Source: an uncultured Ferrovum sp.
GTDB taxonomy: Bacteria; Pseudomonadota; Gammaproteobacteria; Burkholderiales; Ferrovaceae
Reading direction: 5' to 3'
Length of the DNA: 64,000 nt
NCBI GenBank assembly: GCA_903893215.1
Contig: CAITLJ010000084.1
Span: 1-64,000 of the forward strand
The first letter of the stretch is position 1; each line of letters opens with the position of its first letter. The position numbers and the translations under genes were made by a program. Below are positions 17,882 to 26,358 of the stretch, piece by piece. Under the pieces are notes generated by a model. It searched no databases and was not told the origin of the DNA. It worked only from the letters and a program-made list of their open reading frames with translations.

Positions 17882-18939
17882 CGCACCACCGTGGGTGCCT
17901 CGCCGGGCGCGGAAACGCGGATCCTGCCAATGTCCCATGCCGGCAACTGACTGGCTTCCAGATGCGCGAGCGTGGCCGCGACATCCGCCTCGGCCACGAT
18001 CACCACCATGCCGATCCCGCAGTTGAACACGCGGTGCATCTCTGCTTCATCCACACCACCGGCCTGCTGCAACCAGTCGAAGATGGCCGGGCGCGGCCAG
18101 GCAGAGCGCGACAGGTCGGCGGTCAGTCCCTTGGGCAGCACGCGCGGCACGTTTTCGGTCAGCCCGCCACCCGTGATGTGGGCCATGCCCTTTACGGTGA
18201 GCCGTTCCATCAGTGCCAGCAGGGGCTTCACATAAATCCGGGTGGGCTCGAGCAGCACCCGGCCCAGCGTGCGGCCGGCGGGATCTGCGGCAAACGGTGC
18301 GCCCAGATCGGCCTTGGCATGGGTCACAATGCGCCGGATCAGCGAGTAGCCATTCGAGTGCGGTCCACTCGACGCGATGCCGATCACCCGGTCACCCGCC
18401 GCTATGGTGCGGCCGGTGATGATGCGCGACTTTTCCACCACGCCCACCGCAAAGCCGGCCAGATCGTACTCCCCATCCGGATACATGTCCGGCATCTCGG
18501 CGGTTTCACCGCCGATCAGCGCGCAACCCGCCTGTTCACAACCAAGCGCAATGCCCTGGATCACCGCGGCAGCCGTGTCGACATCCAGGTGGCCACAGGC
18601 AAAATAATCCAGAAAGAACAGGGGTTCGGCCCCCTGCACAAGGATGTCGTTGACACTCATCGCCACCAGATCGATGCCGACTGTGGCATGCCCGTCCTGT
18701 TCAAAGGCCAGACGCAGCTTGGTACCGACGCCGTCAGTGCCGGACACCAGCACCGGCTCGCGAAAGCGCTTGGAAATCTCGACCAGCGCACCAAAGCCGC
18801 CGATGCCTTCCAGCACCTCGGGCCGCATGGTGCGTCGGGCGAAGGGCTTGATCCGTTCCACCAGCGCGTCACCGGCCTCCATGTCGACGCCGGCATCGCG
18901 GTAGGAAAGGCCCGTGCTGGGCGGCTGGGGGGTAGTCAT
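17878..18939 (-). CDS. purM: Phosphoribosylformylglycinamidine cyclo-ligase
   Basis: A 353-aa AIR synthetase (PurM/ThiL fold) closing the imidazole ring with ATP. Motifs: [66 protein letters not shown] and [16 protein letters not shown]. The start at 18939 is preferred over the in-frame ATG at 18960 because GGAG lies 11 nt upstream. First gene of the leftward purine operon, divergent from hda. Confidence 0.96.
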   Translation of the reverse strand: MTTPQPPSTGLSYRDAGVDMEAGDALVERIKPFARRTMRPEVLEGIGGFGALVEISKRFREPVLVSGTDGVGTKLRLAFEQDGHATVGIDLVAMSVNDILVQGAEPLFFLDYFACGHLDVDTAAAVIQGIALGCEQAGCALIGGETAEMPDMYPDGEYDLAGFAVGVVEKSRIITGRTIAAGDRVIGIASSGPHSNGYSLIRRIVTHAKADLGAPFAADPAGRTLGRVLLEPTRIYVKPLLALMERLTVKGMAHITGGGLTENVPRVLPKGLTADLSRSAWPRPAIFDWLQQAGGVDEAEMHRVFNCGIGMVVIVAEADVAATLAHLEASQLPAWDIGRIRVSAPGEAPTVVR

Positions 18940-19101
18940 CGGCAATCGATCTCCGGTCATCGGCTAAGGTCTTGCTGTTAGAATCCAGGCTGCCGGGTGA
19001 GGTTCGGTCCGGCTTTACGCTGCTGACTTGACGACGCTGCCGGCTCAGGCAACGTCGATGTCAGCCCTCCAGTTTAACACCCGCCGCACCGGAGCGTTTC
19101 A

Positions 19102-19794
19102 TTGCGCCAGCTGGCACTGCAAATCCAAAGCCCGGCCCCACCTACCCTCGACAACTTCACCTGCGGCCGTAATGCCGAGGCGCTGGCCGCCTTGCGTGCG
19201 ATTCCGCCGGGAGGCGATGGCGAGACTTTCGTGTTTCTGTGGGGACCGGCTGGCAGCGGCAAGACGCACCTGCTGCAGGGCCTGTTTGCACGTCTGCAGC
19301 ACTCCGGTTGCCCGGTGCGCTGGGTGGACGGCGCAGCCACCACCACACCCGCAGACTTGGCTGGAAACCATCTGCTGGTGGACAATGTGGATCGGTTGGC
19401 GCCAGCGCTGGCCGAGCAAGTGTTTCATGGGTGGAACCGCATCCGGGAGCAGGGTGGACTGTTGGTGTGCACCGGACTGCAGGCGCCGGCTGGCCTGCCG
19501 CTGGCGCCCGAACTGGCCACCCGGCTGGCGTGGGGACAGGTATTCCGTTTGCATGGCCTGAATGACGATGAAAAGCGCACTGCACTGGGTGACCGGGCGC
19601 GCAGTCTGGCCATGCCGATCAGTGACGAAGCCCTGGACTATCTGCTGGAGCGTGCAAGCCGCGACCTGCCGTCACTGCTGGCCACTCTGGATGCCCTCGA
19701 CGCGCACAGTCTGGCCACCCGGCGCGCCGTGACGATTCCACTGATCCGCGAGCTGCTGCATCTGCTGGATCACCCTTTTTCCCTGGAGCCCTGA
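19102..19794 (+). CDS. hda: DnaA regulatory inactivator Hda
   Basis: A 230-aa AAA+ DnaA paralog without the DnaA DNA-binding domain. The N-terminal MRQLALQI is the beta-clamp-binding motif that brings Hda to the replisome, where it triggers ATP-DnaA hydrolysis. Walker A is WGPAGSGKTHLL, and LLVDNVDR occupies the Walker B position. The TTG start at 19102 is set by GGAG 7 nt upstream and by keeping the clamp motif at residue 3. Divergent from purM; two nt before the HAD gene, as usual in betaproteobacteria. Confidence 0.93.
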   Translation: MRQLALQIQSPAPPTLDNFTCGRNAEALAALRAIPPGGDGETFVFLWGPAGSGKTHLLQGLFARLQHSGCPVRWVDGAATTTPADLAGNHLLVDNVDRLAPALAEQVFHGWNRIREQGGLLVCTGLQAPAGLPLAPELATRLAWGQVFRLHGLNDDEKRTALGDRARSLAMPISDEALDYLLERASRDLPSLLATLDALDAHSLATRRAVTIPLIRELLHLLDHPFSLEP

Positions 19795-19795
19795 C

Positions 19796-20482
19796 GTGCG
19801 ACTGACCCTGTTTGACCTGGATAACACACTGATCAGCGGCGACAGTGACTACGAGTGGGCACAGTACCTGATCGACCTGGGCGTGCTGGACCGCAGTGAA
19901 TACGAGCAGCGCAACCTCGAGTTTTATGCCCAATACAAAGCCGGCACGCTGGACATCACCGCTTTTCTTGCCTTCGCGTTGCGCCCGCTGGCACAACACC
20001 CCCTCGACCAGCTCGAAGCCTGGCGATACGATTTCCTGCAGACACGGATCCTGCCGCTGATCTCTCCGGCCGCACGTGCACAGGTGGCCGAAGAGCAGGC
20101 ACGGTCGGCCCTGACAGCCATCGTCACCGCCACCAACAGTTTCGTCACTGCGCCGATTGCCGCGGCCCTCAACGTGCAACACCTGATCGCCACCGAACCT
20201 GCGCGCGGTGCGGATGGCCGCTTCACCGGTGCCGTGGCCGGATTGCCCAGCTTTCGCGAGGGCAAGATCGCCCGTGTCCATGATTGGCTGCAGTCGCTCG
20301 GCCATGACTGGACACAGTTCACGCAAACCTGTTTCTACAGCGATTCCCTCAACGACCTGCCGCTGCTGCAGCAGGTCTCCGAGCCAATTGCAGTCGACCC
20401 CGACCCCACCCTCGCGGCCCATGCCGCGCAGGCTGGCTGGCCGGTGCTGTCGCTGCGTCTGGCCAACCCGATCACGAACTGA
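19796..20482 (+). CDS. HAD-superfamily IB hydrolase (SerB/CicA-like)
   Basis: A 228-aa protein with the HAD nucleophile motif DLDNTLISGDSD at the N-terminus, TATNS as motif II and YSDSLNDLPLL as motif IV. It has the alpha-helical cap of subclass IB (phosphoserine-phosphatase-like). The substrate is not determinable; homologs in this position are annotated HAD-IB. The GTG start lies one nt after the hda stop. Confidence 0.88.
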   Translation: MRLTLFDLDNTLISGDSDYEWAQYLIDLGVLDRSEYEQRNLEFYAQYKAGTLDITAFLAFALRPLAQHPLDQLEAWRYDFLQTRILPLISPAARAQVAEEQARSALTAIVTATNSFVTAPIAAALNVQHLIATEPARGADGRFTGAVAGLPSFREGKIARVHDWLQSLGHDWTQFTQTCFYSDSLNDLPLLQQVSEPIAVDPDPTLAAHAAQAGWPVLSLRLANPITN

Positions 20483-20548
20483 ACCACGCATGCTTTCACT
20501 GAACCCTGTTCCCTGCACTGCCGGCCACCGTCCCCGGGGGCTCCTGCC

Positions 20549-21958
20549 ATGATCATGGACCTGTTCCGTCGCGTGCTCGGGCGTCGGCCACGCATCGTTG
20601 ACCAGCCGCGCCTGCGCGTGCTGGGCCTGCAAGAACATGGCATTCGCCGCGAGCAGATCAGCAGTTGCGCGCTGCGCACCACCGATGCCCTGCACAAGGC
20701 GGGTTTTCAGGCCTTTGTGGTTGGCGGTGCGGTGCGCGATCTGCTGATCCAGCGGGCACCCAAGGATTTCGATGTCGCTACCAACGCCACGCCCGACGAG
20801 GTGCGGCGGGTGATCCGGCGCAGCCGCATCATTGGCCGGCGTTTCCAGATCGTGCATGCCATGTGCAACGACGAGGTGGTCGAGGTTTCCACCTTTCGTG
20901 CGCTGCAGGGGGGCGCGGATGATGATCAGGCGGCAGACGAGCATGGCCGTCTGATCCGCGACAACGTGTTCGGCAGCCAGGAAGACGATGCCCGCCGGCG
21001 CGACTTCACAGCCAACGCCCTGTTCTATGACCCGCGCAAGCAGGAAGTGTGGGATTACTTCAACGGCGTGGCCGACATTCGCGCCAAGCGCATGCGCATG
21101 ATTGGCGATCCGGTGGTGCGCTATCGTGAAGACCCGGTGCGCATGCTGCGTGCCGTGCGCTTTGCCGCCAAGCTGAACTTCCGGATTGACGAGGCAGCGC
21201 GCGCACCGATTGCCGAACTGGCCGACCTGCTGGCCAATGTGCCTTCTGCGCGCCTGTTTGACGAAGTGCTCAAGCTGCTGCTGTCCGGTCACTCGGCAGA
21301 TTGCCTGCGCCAGCTGCGCGCCGAAGGACTGCACCACGGCCTGCTGCCGTTGATCGATGTGGTGCTGGATGAACCGGTCGGGGCGAAGTTCGTCAACCTC
21401 GCACTGGCCAGTACCGACCTGCGCGTGGCACAGGACAAGCCGGTCTCGCCCGCCTTCCTGTTCGCCACCCTGCTCTGGCAGCAGGTGCGGGTAAGCGCCG
21501 AACGCATCGAGGCCGCAGGCGAGAGCCCGGTTCCCGCATTGTTTGCGGCAATGGACGAAGTGCTCGACGCCCAAAAGGAAAAATTGGCCATCCCGCGTCG
21601 CTACGATGCGGTGATGAAGGAAATCTGGAGCCTGCAGTCACGCTTCGTGCAACGCAGCGGGCAACGCCCGTACCGCCTGCTCGAGCATCCACGCTTTCGT
21701 GCGGCATGGGACTTTCTGGTGCTGCGCGCCGAGGCCGGCGAGATTGACCCGGACCTGGCACGCTGGTGGGCCGACTTTCAGGACGGCGACGATGCTCAGC
21801 GCGAGGCCTTGCTGGTGCAGGACGACAAACCCAAGCGTCGGCGCAGGCGCAGCATTCGCTCGCGGCGCGGCGGTGCGGGCGCGACGGGGGATGGTGGCGA
21901 CGGCGCGGACGGCAGCCAGCAGCATGGCGGCTACCCGGACGACGGAGACGATGCATGA
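20549..21958 (+). CDS. pcnB: Poly(A) polymerase I
   Basis: A 469-aa class II nucleotidyltransferase that adds 3' poly(A) tails and promotes RNA decay. The active site is VVGGAVRDLLIQRAPKDFDVAT. It is followed by RRSRIIGRRFQIVH, the EDDARRRDFTANALFYDP region and the RYREDPVRMLRAVRFAAKL neck. The extended C-terminus, with the basic run KPKRRRRRSIRSRRGG and a Gly/Asp-rich tail, marks PcnB rather than a CCA enzyme. Its stop overlaps the folK ATG. Confidence 0.94.
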   Translation: MIMDLFRRVLGRRPRIVDQPRLRVLGLQEHGIRREQISSCALRTTDALHKAGFQAFVVGGAVRDLLIQRAPKDFDVATNATPDEVRRVIRRSRIIGRRFQIVHAMCNDEVVEVSTFRALQGGADDDQAADEHGRLIRDNVFGSQEDDARRRDFTANALFYDPRKQEVWDYFNGVADIRAKRMRMIGDPVVRYREDPVRMLRAVRFAAKLNFRIDEAARAPIAELADLLANVPSARLFDEVLKLLLSGHSADCLRQLRAEGLHHGLLPLIDVVLDEPVGAKFVNLALASTDLRVAQDKPVSPAFLFATLLWQQVRVSAERIEAAGESPVPALFAAMDEVLDAQKEKLAIPRRYDAVMKEIWSLQSRFVQRSGQRPYRLLEHPRFRAAWDFLVLRAEAGEIDPDLARWWADFQDGDDAQREALLVQDDKPKRRRRRSIRSRRGGAGATGDGGDGADGSQQHGGYPDDGDDA

Positions 21959-22461
21959 GCGCACCCATGGCGACGCGGGCCTACATCGGACTCGGTGGCA
22001 ATCTCGATCATCCGGACGCGCGGATCGAGCGTGCCCTGCTTGCCTTCGATACGCTGCCCGGTACGCGCCTGGTGGCACGTTCCGCGCTCTATCGCACGGC
22101 ACCCGTCGGCTTTGTCGATCAGCCTGATTTCATCAACGCGGTCGCCGCGGTGGAAACCACGCTGGCGCCGCTCGACTTGTTGCACGCCCTGCTGGACCTG
22201 GAGGTGGACGCGGGACGTGAACGCTCGTTCCGCAATGCGCCGCGTACCCTCGACCTTGACGTGCTGCTTTATGGCGATCTGGTGCAGGACGATCCGCAAC
22301 TGATCCTGCCGCATCCCCGCATGGGCACGCGTGGCTTCGTGCTGCTGCCACTGCAGGAAATCTCACCCGATTTGATGATTCCGGGACTCGGGCCGATCGC
22401 GCCACTTGCAGCCGCCTGCCATGACCAGGGCGTGCTGCGCCTGCAGCCCAGCGCGGCATGA
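21955..22461 (+). CDS. folK: 2-amino-4-hydroxy-6-hydroxymethyldihydropteridine pyrophosphokinase
   Basis: A 168-aa HPPK. The N-terminal AYIGLGGNLDHPDARIERAL, the TAPVGFVDQPDFINAV segment and the Mg/ATP loop RNAPRTLDLDVLLYGD are the family signature, followed by LPHPRM. It transfers pyrophosphate to 6-hydroxymethyl-dihydropterin for folate synthesis. Overlaps pcnB and the downstream kinase by 4 nt each (ATGA). Confidence 0.95.
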   Translation: MSAPMATRAYIGLGGNLDHPDARIERALLAFDTLPGTRLVARSALYRTAPVGFVDQPDFINAVAAVETTLAPLDLLHALLDLEVDAGRERSFRNAPRTLDLDVLLYGDLVQDDPQLILPHPRMGTRGFVLLPLQEISPDLMIPGLGPIAPLAAACHDQGVLRLQPSAA

Positions 22462-23111
22462 GCGCCCAGGCGGGGGCCCTCGGGCGTTTTCGCCATATTG
22501 CGGTGGAAGGCCCGATAGCCTGCGGCAAGACCACGCTGGCACGACGGCTGGCCAAGCATCTGGACGCCGACCTGCTGCTGGAAGACTTTGCGTCCAACCC
22601 GTTCCTTGGCCGCTTCTACCGTGACATGCCGCGCTGGGCGTTTGCCACCCAGATGTCGTTCCTGTTCCAGCGCGTGGCGCAATGCGCCCAACTGCGTCAG
22701 CCGGGACTGTTCGACCCGCCGGTGGTGACCGATTTCCTGCTCGACAAGGACCCGCTGTTCGCAAGGCTCACCCTGTCGCCTGACGAGTACGCGCTATACC
22801 GGCAGGTGTTCGCGCATCTGGCACCACAAGCGGCGCCCCCGGATCTGGTGATTTACCTGCAGGCAACGCCGGACACGCTGATCGAGCGGGTCAACCGGCG
22901 CGGACTCGACATGGAACGTCCGATCAGTCAGGAGTACCTGCGTGATCTGGCCACGCTGTACGCCGAATATTTCCACGCGTACGATGCATCCGCAGTGCTG
23001 ATCGTGAACAGTGAGCACCTCAATTTTGCGGACCGCGAGGAAGATTTCGCGTTGCTGCTCGAGCACATTGGCGGCATGCGCGGTCGCCGCGAATTCTTCA
23101 ACCGGGGCTGA
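22458..23111 (+). CDS. Deoxynucleoside kinase
   Basis: A 217-aa dNK/Dgk-type P-loop kinase: VEGPIACGKTTLARRL (Walker A), DFLLDKDPLFARLTL and the LID-like region ATPDTLIERVNRRGLDMERPI. It phosphorylates deoxynucleosides (dA/dG type in other bacteria); specificity cannot be read here. The folK-dNK-pan order is conserved in betaproteobacteria, but panB, often next, is missing and panC follows directly. Confidence 0.88.
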   Translation: MSAQAGALGRFRHIAVEGPIACGKTTLARRLAKHLDADLLLEDFASNPFLGRFYRDMPRWAFATQMSFLFQRVAQCAQLRQPGLFDPPVVTDFLLDKDPLFARLTLSPDEYALYRQVFAHLAPQAAPPDLVIYLQATPDTLIERVNRRGLDMERPISQEYLRDLATLYAEYFHAYDASAVLIVNSEHLNFADREEDFALLLEHIGGMRGRREFFNRG

Positions 23112-23112
23112 T

Positions 23113-23961
23113 ATGGAAGTCATCCGCAGCGCACGCCAGTTGCGCCACCGTCTCGCCGGCGAGGGATCGATCGGCTTCGTGCCCACCATGGGCAGCCTGC
23201 ATGAAGGTCACCTTAGCCTGGTGCGCGAGGCGCGCAATCAGGCCTCGTGTGTGGTGGCGAGCATTTTCGTCAACCGCCTGCAATTCGGTCCGGGCGAAGA
23301 CTTTGAGCGTTACCCGCGCAGCCTGGAGCAGGACGTGGCGCACCTGGCCAGCAGCGGCTGCCAGGTGGTCTTCGCCCCCGACGAGGCCGAACTCTACCCG
23401 CGCCCGCAACGCGTGTTCGTGCAGCCCTCCGCGCTGAAGGACACGTTGGAAGGGGCAGTGCGACCGGGCCATTTTCAGGGCGTTTGCACGGTGGTGATGA
23501 AGCTGTTCCAAATGGTGCAGCCGCAGATCGCCCTGTTCGGCAAGAAGGATTACCAGCAGTGGCTGATTCTGCGCGAGATGGTGGAAGGCTTGGCCATGCC
23601 GATCCGCATGGTAGGTGGAGAGACTGTCCGGGCCACCGATGGTCTGGCGCTGAGCAGCCGGAATGCTTACCTGAGTGTCACCGAACGTGCCGAAGCACCC
23701 CGCCTGCAACAGCGCCTGAGCGGTGTCGCCAAGGCCGTGCAGGACGGGGCTGACGCTGCCGGCGCCGAGCGCGAAGCGCTCAGCGTGCTGCAGCAGCATG
23801 GCTGGGTACTGGATTATCTCACCGTGCGCCGCCAGCTTGACCTCGAGCTTCCACAGGCGGGTGATCGTGCGCTGGTGGTGCTGGCCGCTGCGCGACTGGG
23901 GAACACCAGGCTGATCGACAACCTCGAATTCACCTTGCCGGATGGACATCATGGAAGCTGA
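23113..23961 (+). CDS. panC: Pantothenate synthetase
   Basis: A 282-aa ATP-dependent ligase of pantoate and beta-alanine. Signatures: GFVPTMGSLHEGHLSLVREA (HIGH-like motif as HEGH), FVNRLQFGPGEDFERYPR, GAVRPGHFQGVCTVVMKLF, FGKKDYQQWLILR and DGLALSSRNAYLS. The ATG at 23113 follows the kinase stop by one nt. The 3' end overlaps the DUF465 gene by 20 nt. Confidence 0.96.
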   Translation: MEVIRSARQLRHRLAGEGSIGFVPTMGSLHEGHLSLVREARNQASCVVASIFVNRLQFGPGEDFERYPRSLEQDVAHLASSGCQVVFAPDEAELYPRPQRVFVQPSALKDTLEGAVRPGHFQGVCTVVMKLFQMVQPQIALFGKKDYQQWLILREMVEGLAMPIRMVGGETVRATDGLALSSRNAYLSVTERAEAPRLQQRLSGVAKAVQDGADAAGAEREALSVLQQHGWVLDYLTVRRQLDLELPQAGDRALVVLAAARLGNTRLIDNLEFTLPDGHHGS

Positions 23962-24154
23962 TGAAGACCTGCGTCGCGCACGACTGGCCGAACTGCAAGC
24001 CGAGCATCGCACCCTCGACGAACTGATCGGGCGCTACGGCGAGGGCGGCACCGTTGACGAACTGGCATTGCGCCGGCTAAAAAAACGCAAGCTGCGATTG
24101 AAGGACGAGATCTTCACACTGGAATGCTCGTTCACCCCGGATATCCTGGCCTGA
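23942..24154 (+). CDS. DUF465 (YdcH-like) small helical protein
   Basis: A 70-aa protein of two charged helices. The C-terminal ALRRLKKRKLRLKDEIFTLE matches the DUF465 signature (LKKxKLxLKDEI). Function is unknown. The start is either ATG 23942 or ATG 23951. Its 3' half is antisense to the end of the C13 peptidase gene. Confidence 0.8.
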   Translation: MDIMEADEDLRRARLAELQAEHRTLDELIGRYGEGGTVDELALRRLKKRKLRLKDEIFTLECSFTPDILA

Positions 24155-25680
24155 AACCGGCGCCCACCCGGCGTTGGCGCGACCTGCGGCCTGCGATACT
24201 GCCGCTGCCAGAGCAACACCGCACGCGCGCCCGCCGAGCCGGTGGCCCCTGCCTGAACGCTGCCCGAAGGTCCGCCAGGCTGACCCAACCGCGTTTGCAG
24301 CGCGGCCAGCTTGGCGACCATGGCGCGCCCCAGCGCCATCTGCGGATTGGACGGCACCTCACCCATTGCCTTTTCGCGTGCGCGGATGGTCCGCGCCGCC
24401 TGGTTGAAGGCATCGGTAAACGACAGGCTGCGGCGCAGCGCCTGATCAAAATAGGCCTGACCAAACCACGTGTAACGATCTGCCGTGCCGCAACCGAAGG
24501 ACGGATGGGTGGCATCCGAAGCCGTGATCACCAGGGTGCGCTCGTCGCGCAGGGCATCGACAAAGGCACCGGAGTAGCAGGCCGACACGATCACGATACG
24601 CCAGCGGATGCCTGACTGGTCGAGCGCCTTGCGCAAGCCGGGCGGGTCGATGTCCCCAAGTGCGAGTGCAGGCTGCGCCAACGCCAGCGTGCCGGCGCGG
24701 GTGCCATGACTGCTGAGGAACAGCAGCAGGATGTCATCTTCCACATCCATCACTTCGGCCAGCCGGGCAAAGGTGGCGGCCAGCGCCGAGCGGGTGGCGA
24801 ACGGGTGTACAGGACTTGGGTTAAGGTCGTTGGCGAGCACCACACTGCGGCCAGCAGTGTCAAAACGCTGCGCCAGCAAGTCATGCGCCAGTTCGACTTC
24901 ATTGCGGATGGCCGGCGTGCCTGCATCCCCCGCAAAGCCGACAAAATACAGGTCATCGACGCCGGAACGCTCAGGCTGCAGTGACTGCAGGGCATCATCG
25001 AGCAAACCTGGCTGCTCGTAGAAAACGTCCTCGCGCATGGCCTGAACCGAAGGGCCCTCTTCCGGTGCCGCGTTATCGCCTTGCCACAGGTCGGTGACGG
25101 GAAACAGCACCAGAAGCACCAGCGCCGGCCCGGCGAAGGCACTCCAGGCCAGCAGCCGCCGCAGGCGGCTCACCGCTCCGACCCGTCCAAGGCGCACCAG
25201 GCCAGCCAGCAACCACCAGAGTTGCAGCAGGTTGAGCAGATGATCGGTGGGTTGCTCCAGCCAGACGCGGTCGGGCCAGCGGGCCAGCGGCCACTGCACC
25301 AGCAGGGCAAGTGCGAGCAGCAGCACGCGCACACCGAGCAGGTCGGTAAACACGGTCATGGTCTGCCCGGGCTGGTCGAGCAACACACCAGCCGCCCAGC
25401 AGGACAACCAGAGGATCGCCACCGGAAACAGCAGGTCAGGCAATGTGCTCCACTCTACGTGTCCGGGCAGTCCATTCAACAGCAACCCCTCGAATCCCTG
25501 CAGCACCATGGCCAGCAGGACGGCCAGCAGCACCGCTGGCACCGGGCCGCCCGACACGGCTGCCGACCCCGGGGCAACTGCCCCGGCCATGCTGGCAGCA
25601 CCCATGGTCAGATCGACCGGAGACGCCCGACGGAACAGCAGGGCACGCAAGGCGGCAAGGGGGAGCGCTGAAACGGGCAC
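24034..25680 (-). CDS. Membrane-anchored C13 (legumain/caspase-like) peptidase
   Basis: About 548 aa from the GTG at 25680. Hydrophobic segments near residues 46-62, 80-100, 110-130 and 178-197 anchor the N-terminal half. The C-terminal half is a clan CD cysteine-peptidase domain with the His-Cys dyad His325 (LFLSSHGTRAG) and Cys368 (IVIVSACYSGAF), matching peptidase family C13. The upstream frame stays open to 25980 but is antisense to the flavoprotein gene there. Met at about residue 25 is another start option. The tail overlaps the DUF465 gene antisense by 121 nt. Substrate and role are unknown. Confidence 0.82.
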   Translation of the reverse strand: MPVSALPLAALRALLFRRASPVDLTMGAASMAGAVAPGSAAVSGGPVPAVLLAVLLAMVLQGFEGLLLNGLPGHVEWSTLPDLLFPVAILWLSCWAAGVLLDQPGQTMTVFTDLLGVRVLLLALALLVQWPLARWPDRVWLEQPTDHLLNLLQLWWLLAGLVRLGRVGAVSRLRRLLAWSAFAGPALVLLVLFPVTDLWQGDNAAPEEGPSVQAMREDVFYEQPGLLDDALQSLQPERSGVDDLYFVGFAGDAGTPAIRNEVELAHDLLAQRFDTAGRSVVLANDLNPSPVHPFATRSALAATFARLAEVMDVEDDILLLFLSSHGTRAGTLALAQPALALGDIDPPGLRKALDQSGIRWRIVIVSACYSGAFVDALRDERTLVITASDATHPSFGCGTADRYTWFGQAYFDQALRRSLSFTDAFNQAARTIRAREKAMGEVPSNPQMALGRAMVAKLAALQTRLGQPGGPSGSVQAGATGSAGARAVLLWQRQYRRPQVAPTPGGRRFQARISGVNEHSSVKISSFNRSLRFFSRRNASSSTVPPSP

Positions 25681-25769
25681 GAAAAAACCTGGGCGAAATG
25701 GAAGGACGGCGGCCGCACGCGCGTAGCACCCGCGCACGCAGGGCGCGGACGAAGGCAGACAGCACGGGT

Positions 25770-25775
25770 TATAAT
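25770..25775 (+). promoter_or_regulatory. TATAAT -10 element of the C1-cofactor operon
   Basis: A perfect TATAAT lies only 8 nt before the ATG at 25784. A normal -10 to start distance puts transcription initiation near 25782, so the mRNA would be leaderless or nearly so. No good -35 is visible 17 nt upstream, and no Shine-Dalgarno sequence precedes the ATG. Confidence 0.5.
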
Positions 25776-25783
25776 GCCTGCTT

Positions 25784-26350
25784 ATGAAACGCGATGCACA
25801 CCCCCGCATGGCCTGGGCGATCACCGGTTCCGGGCACTTCCTCAAGGAGTCGCTGGAGCTCGCGCGGCGCCTGCCAGATGTCGATCTGTTCCTGTCGCGG
25901 GCGGGCGAGGAAATCCTGTCGATGTACGACATCAAGCTGACGGACCTGCGCCAGCAGTTTCGTATATTCCGTGACAACACCGCCAGTTCGGCGCCTGTCG
26001 GCCTGTTCTATCACGGCGAGTACCACAGCGTGGTGCTGGCACCCGCCACCAGCAATACGGTGGCCAAGTGTGCCCTGGGCATTTCCGACTCCTTGCCCAC
26101 CAACATCTTTGCGCAGGCCGGCAAGTGTCGCCTGCCCGCCATCGTGTTTGCCTGTGATACCGAACCCGAAGTCGCCACCGAATCACCGTCGGAATGGGTC
26201 ACCCTGTATCCGCGCGAAGTCGACCTGATGCATGCGCGCACCCTGGCCACCTTCAGCAACGTCCAGGTCGTCGGCAGTCCGCAGGCACTCGAGCACGCCA
26301 TCCAGGCCCATCTGGCACAGCTGGCCCTGTCACCGCCGGCAGCAGGCTGA
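25784..26350 (+). CDS. DmrB/AfpA-like flavoprotein (dihydromethanopterin reductase family)
   Basis: A 188-aa flavoprotein (PF02441-type fold). The start AWAITGSGHFLKESLELARRL is the FMN-binding signature of DmrB/AfpA proteins; VVLAPATSNTVAKCALGISDSLPTN is the second flavin contact. DmrB reduces dihydromethanopterin to tetrahydromethanopterin. AfpA is a related flavoprotein found in C1-gene clusters of bacteria. Sequence alone does not separate the two, but the following genes of H4MPT/methanofuran synthesis support either. First of four tightly packed genes; 8 nt before the next. A second possible start is the ATG at 25808. Confidence 0.82.
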   Translation: MKRDAHPRMAWAITGSGHFLKESLELARRLPDVDLFLSRAGEEILSMYDIKLTDLRQQFRIFRDNTASSAPVGLFYHGEYHSVVLAPATSNTVAKCALGISDSLPTNIFAQAGKCRLPAIVFACDTEPEVATESPSEWVTLYPREVDLMHARTLATFSNVQVVGSPQALEHAIQAHLAQLALSPPAAG

Positions 26351-26358
26351 GCCCGCGC

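Noticed and set aside
19619-21574. A 651-codon minus-strand open frame
   Set aside because: Antisense to the HAD hydrolase and pcnB, both with clear motifs. It is a shadow frame of GC-rich coding DNA.
25681-25980. N-terminal extension of the C13 peptidase to 25980
   Set aside because: The extra 100 codons are antisense to the flavoprotein gene and its promoter and have no membrane or protease features. The GTG at 25680 or a later Met is more likely.
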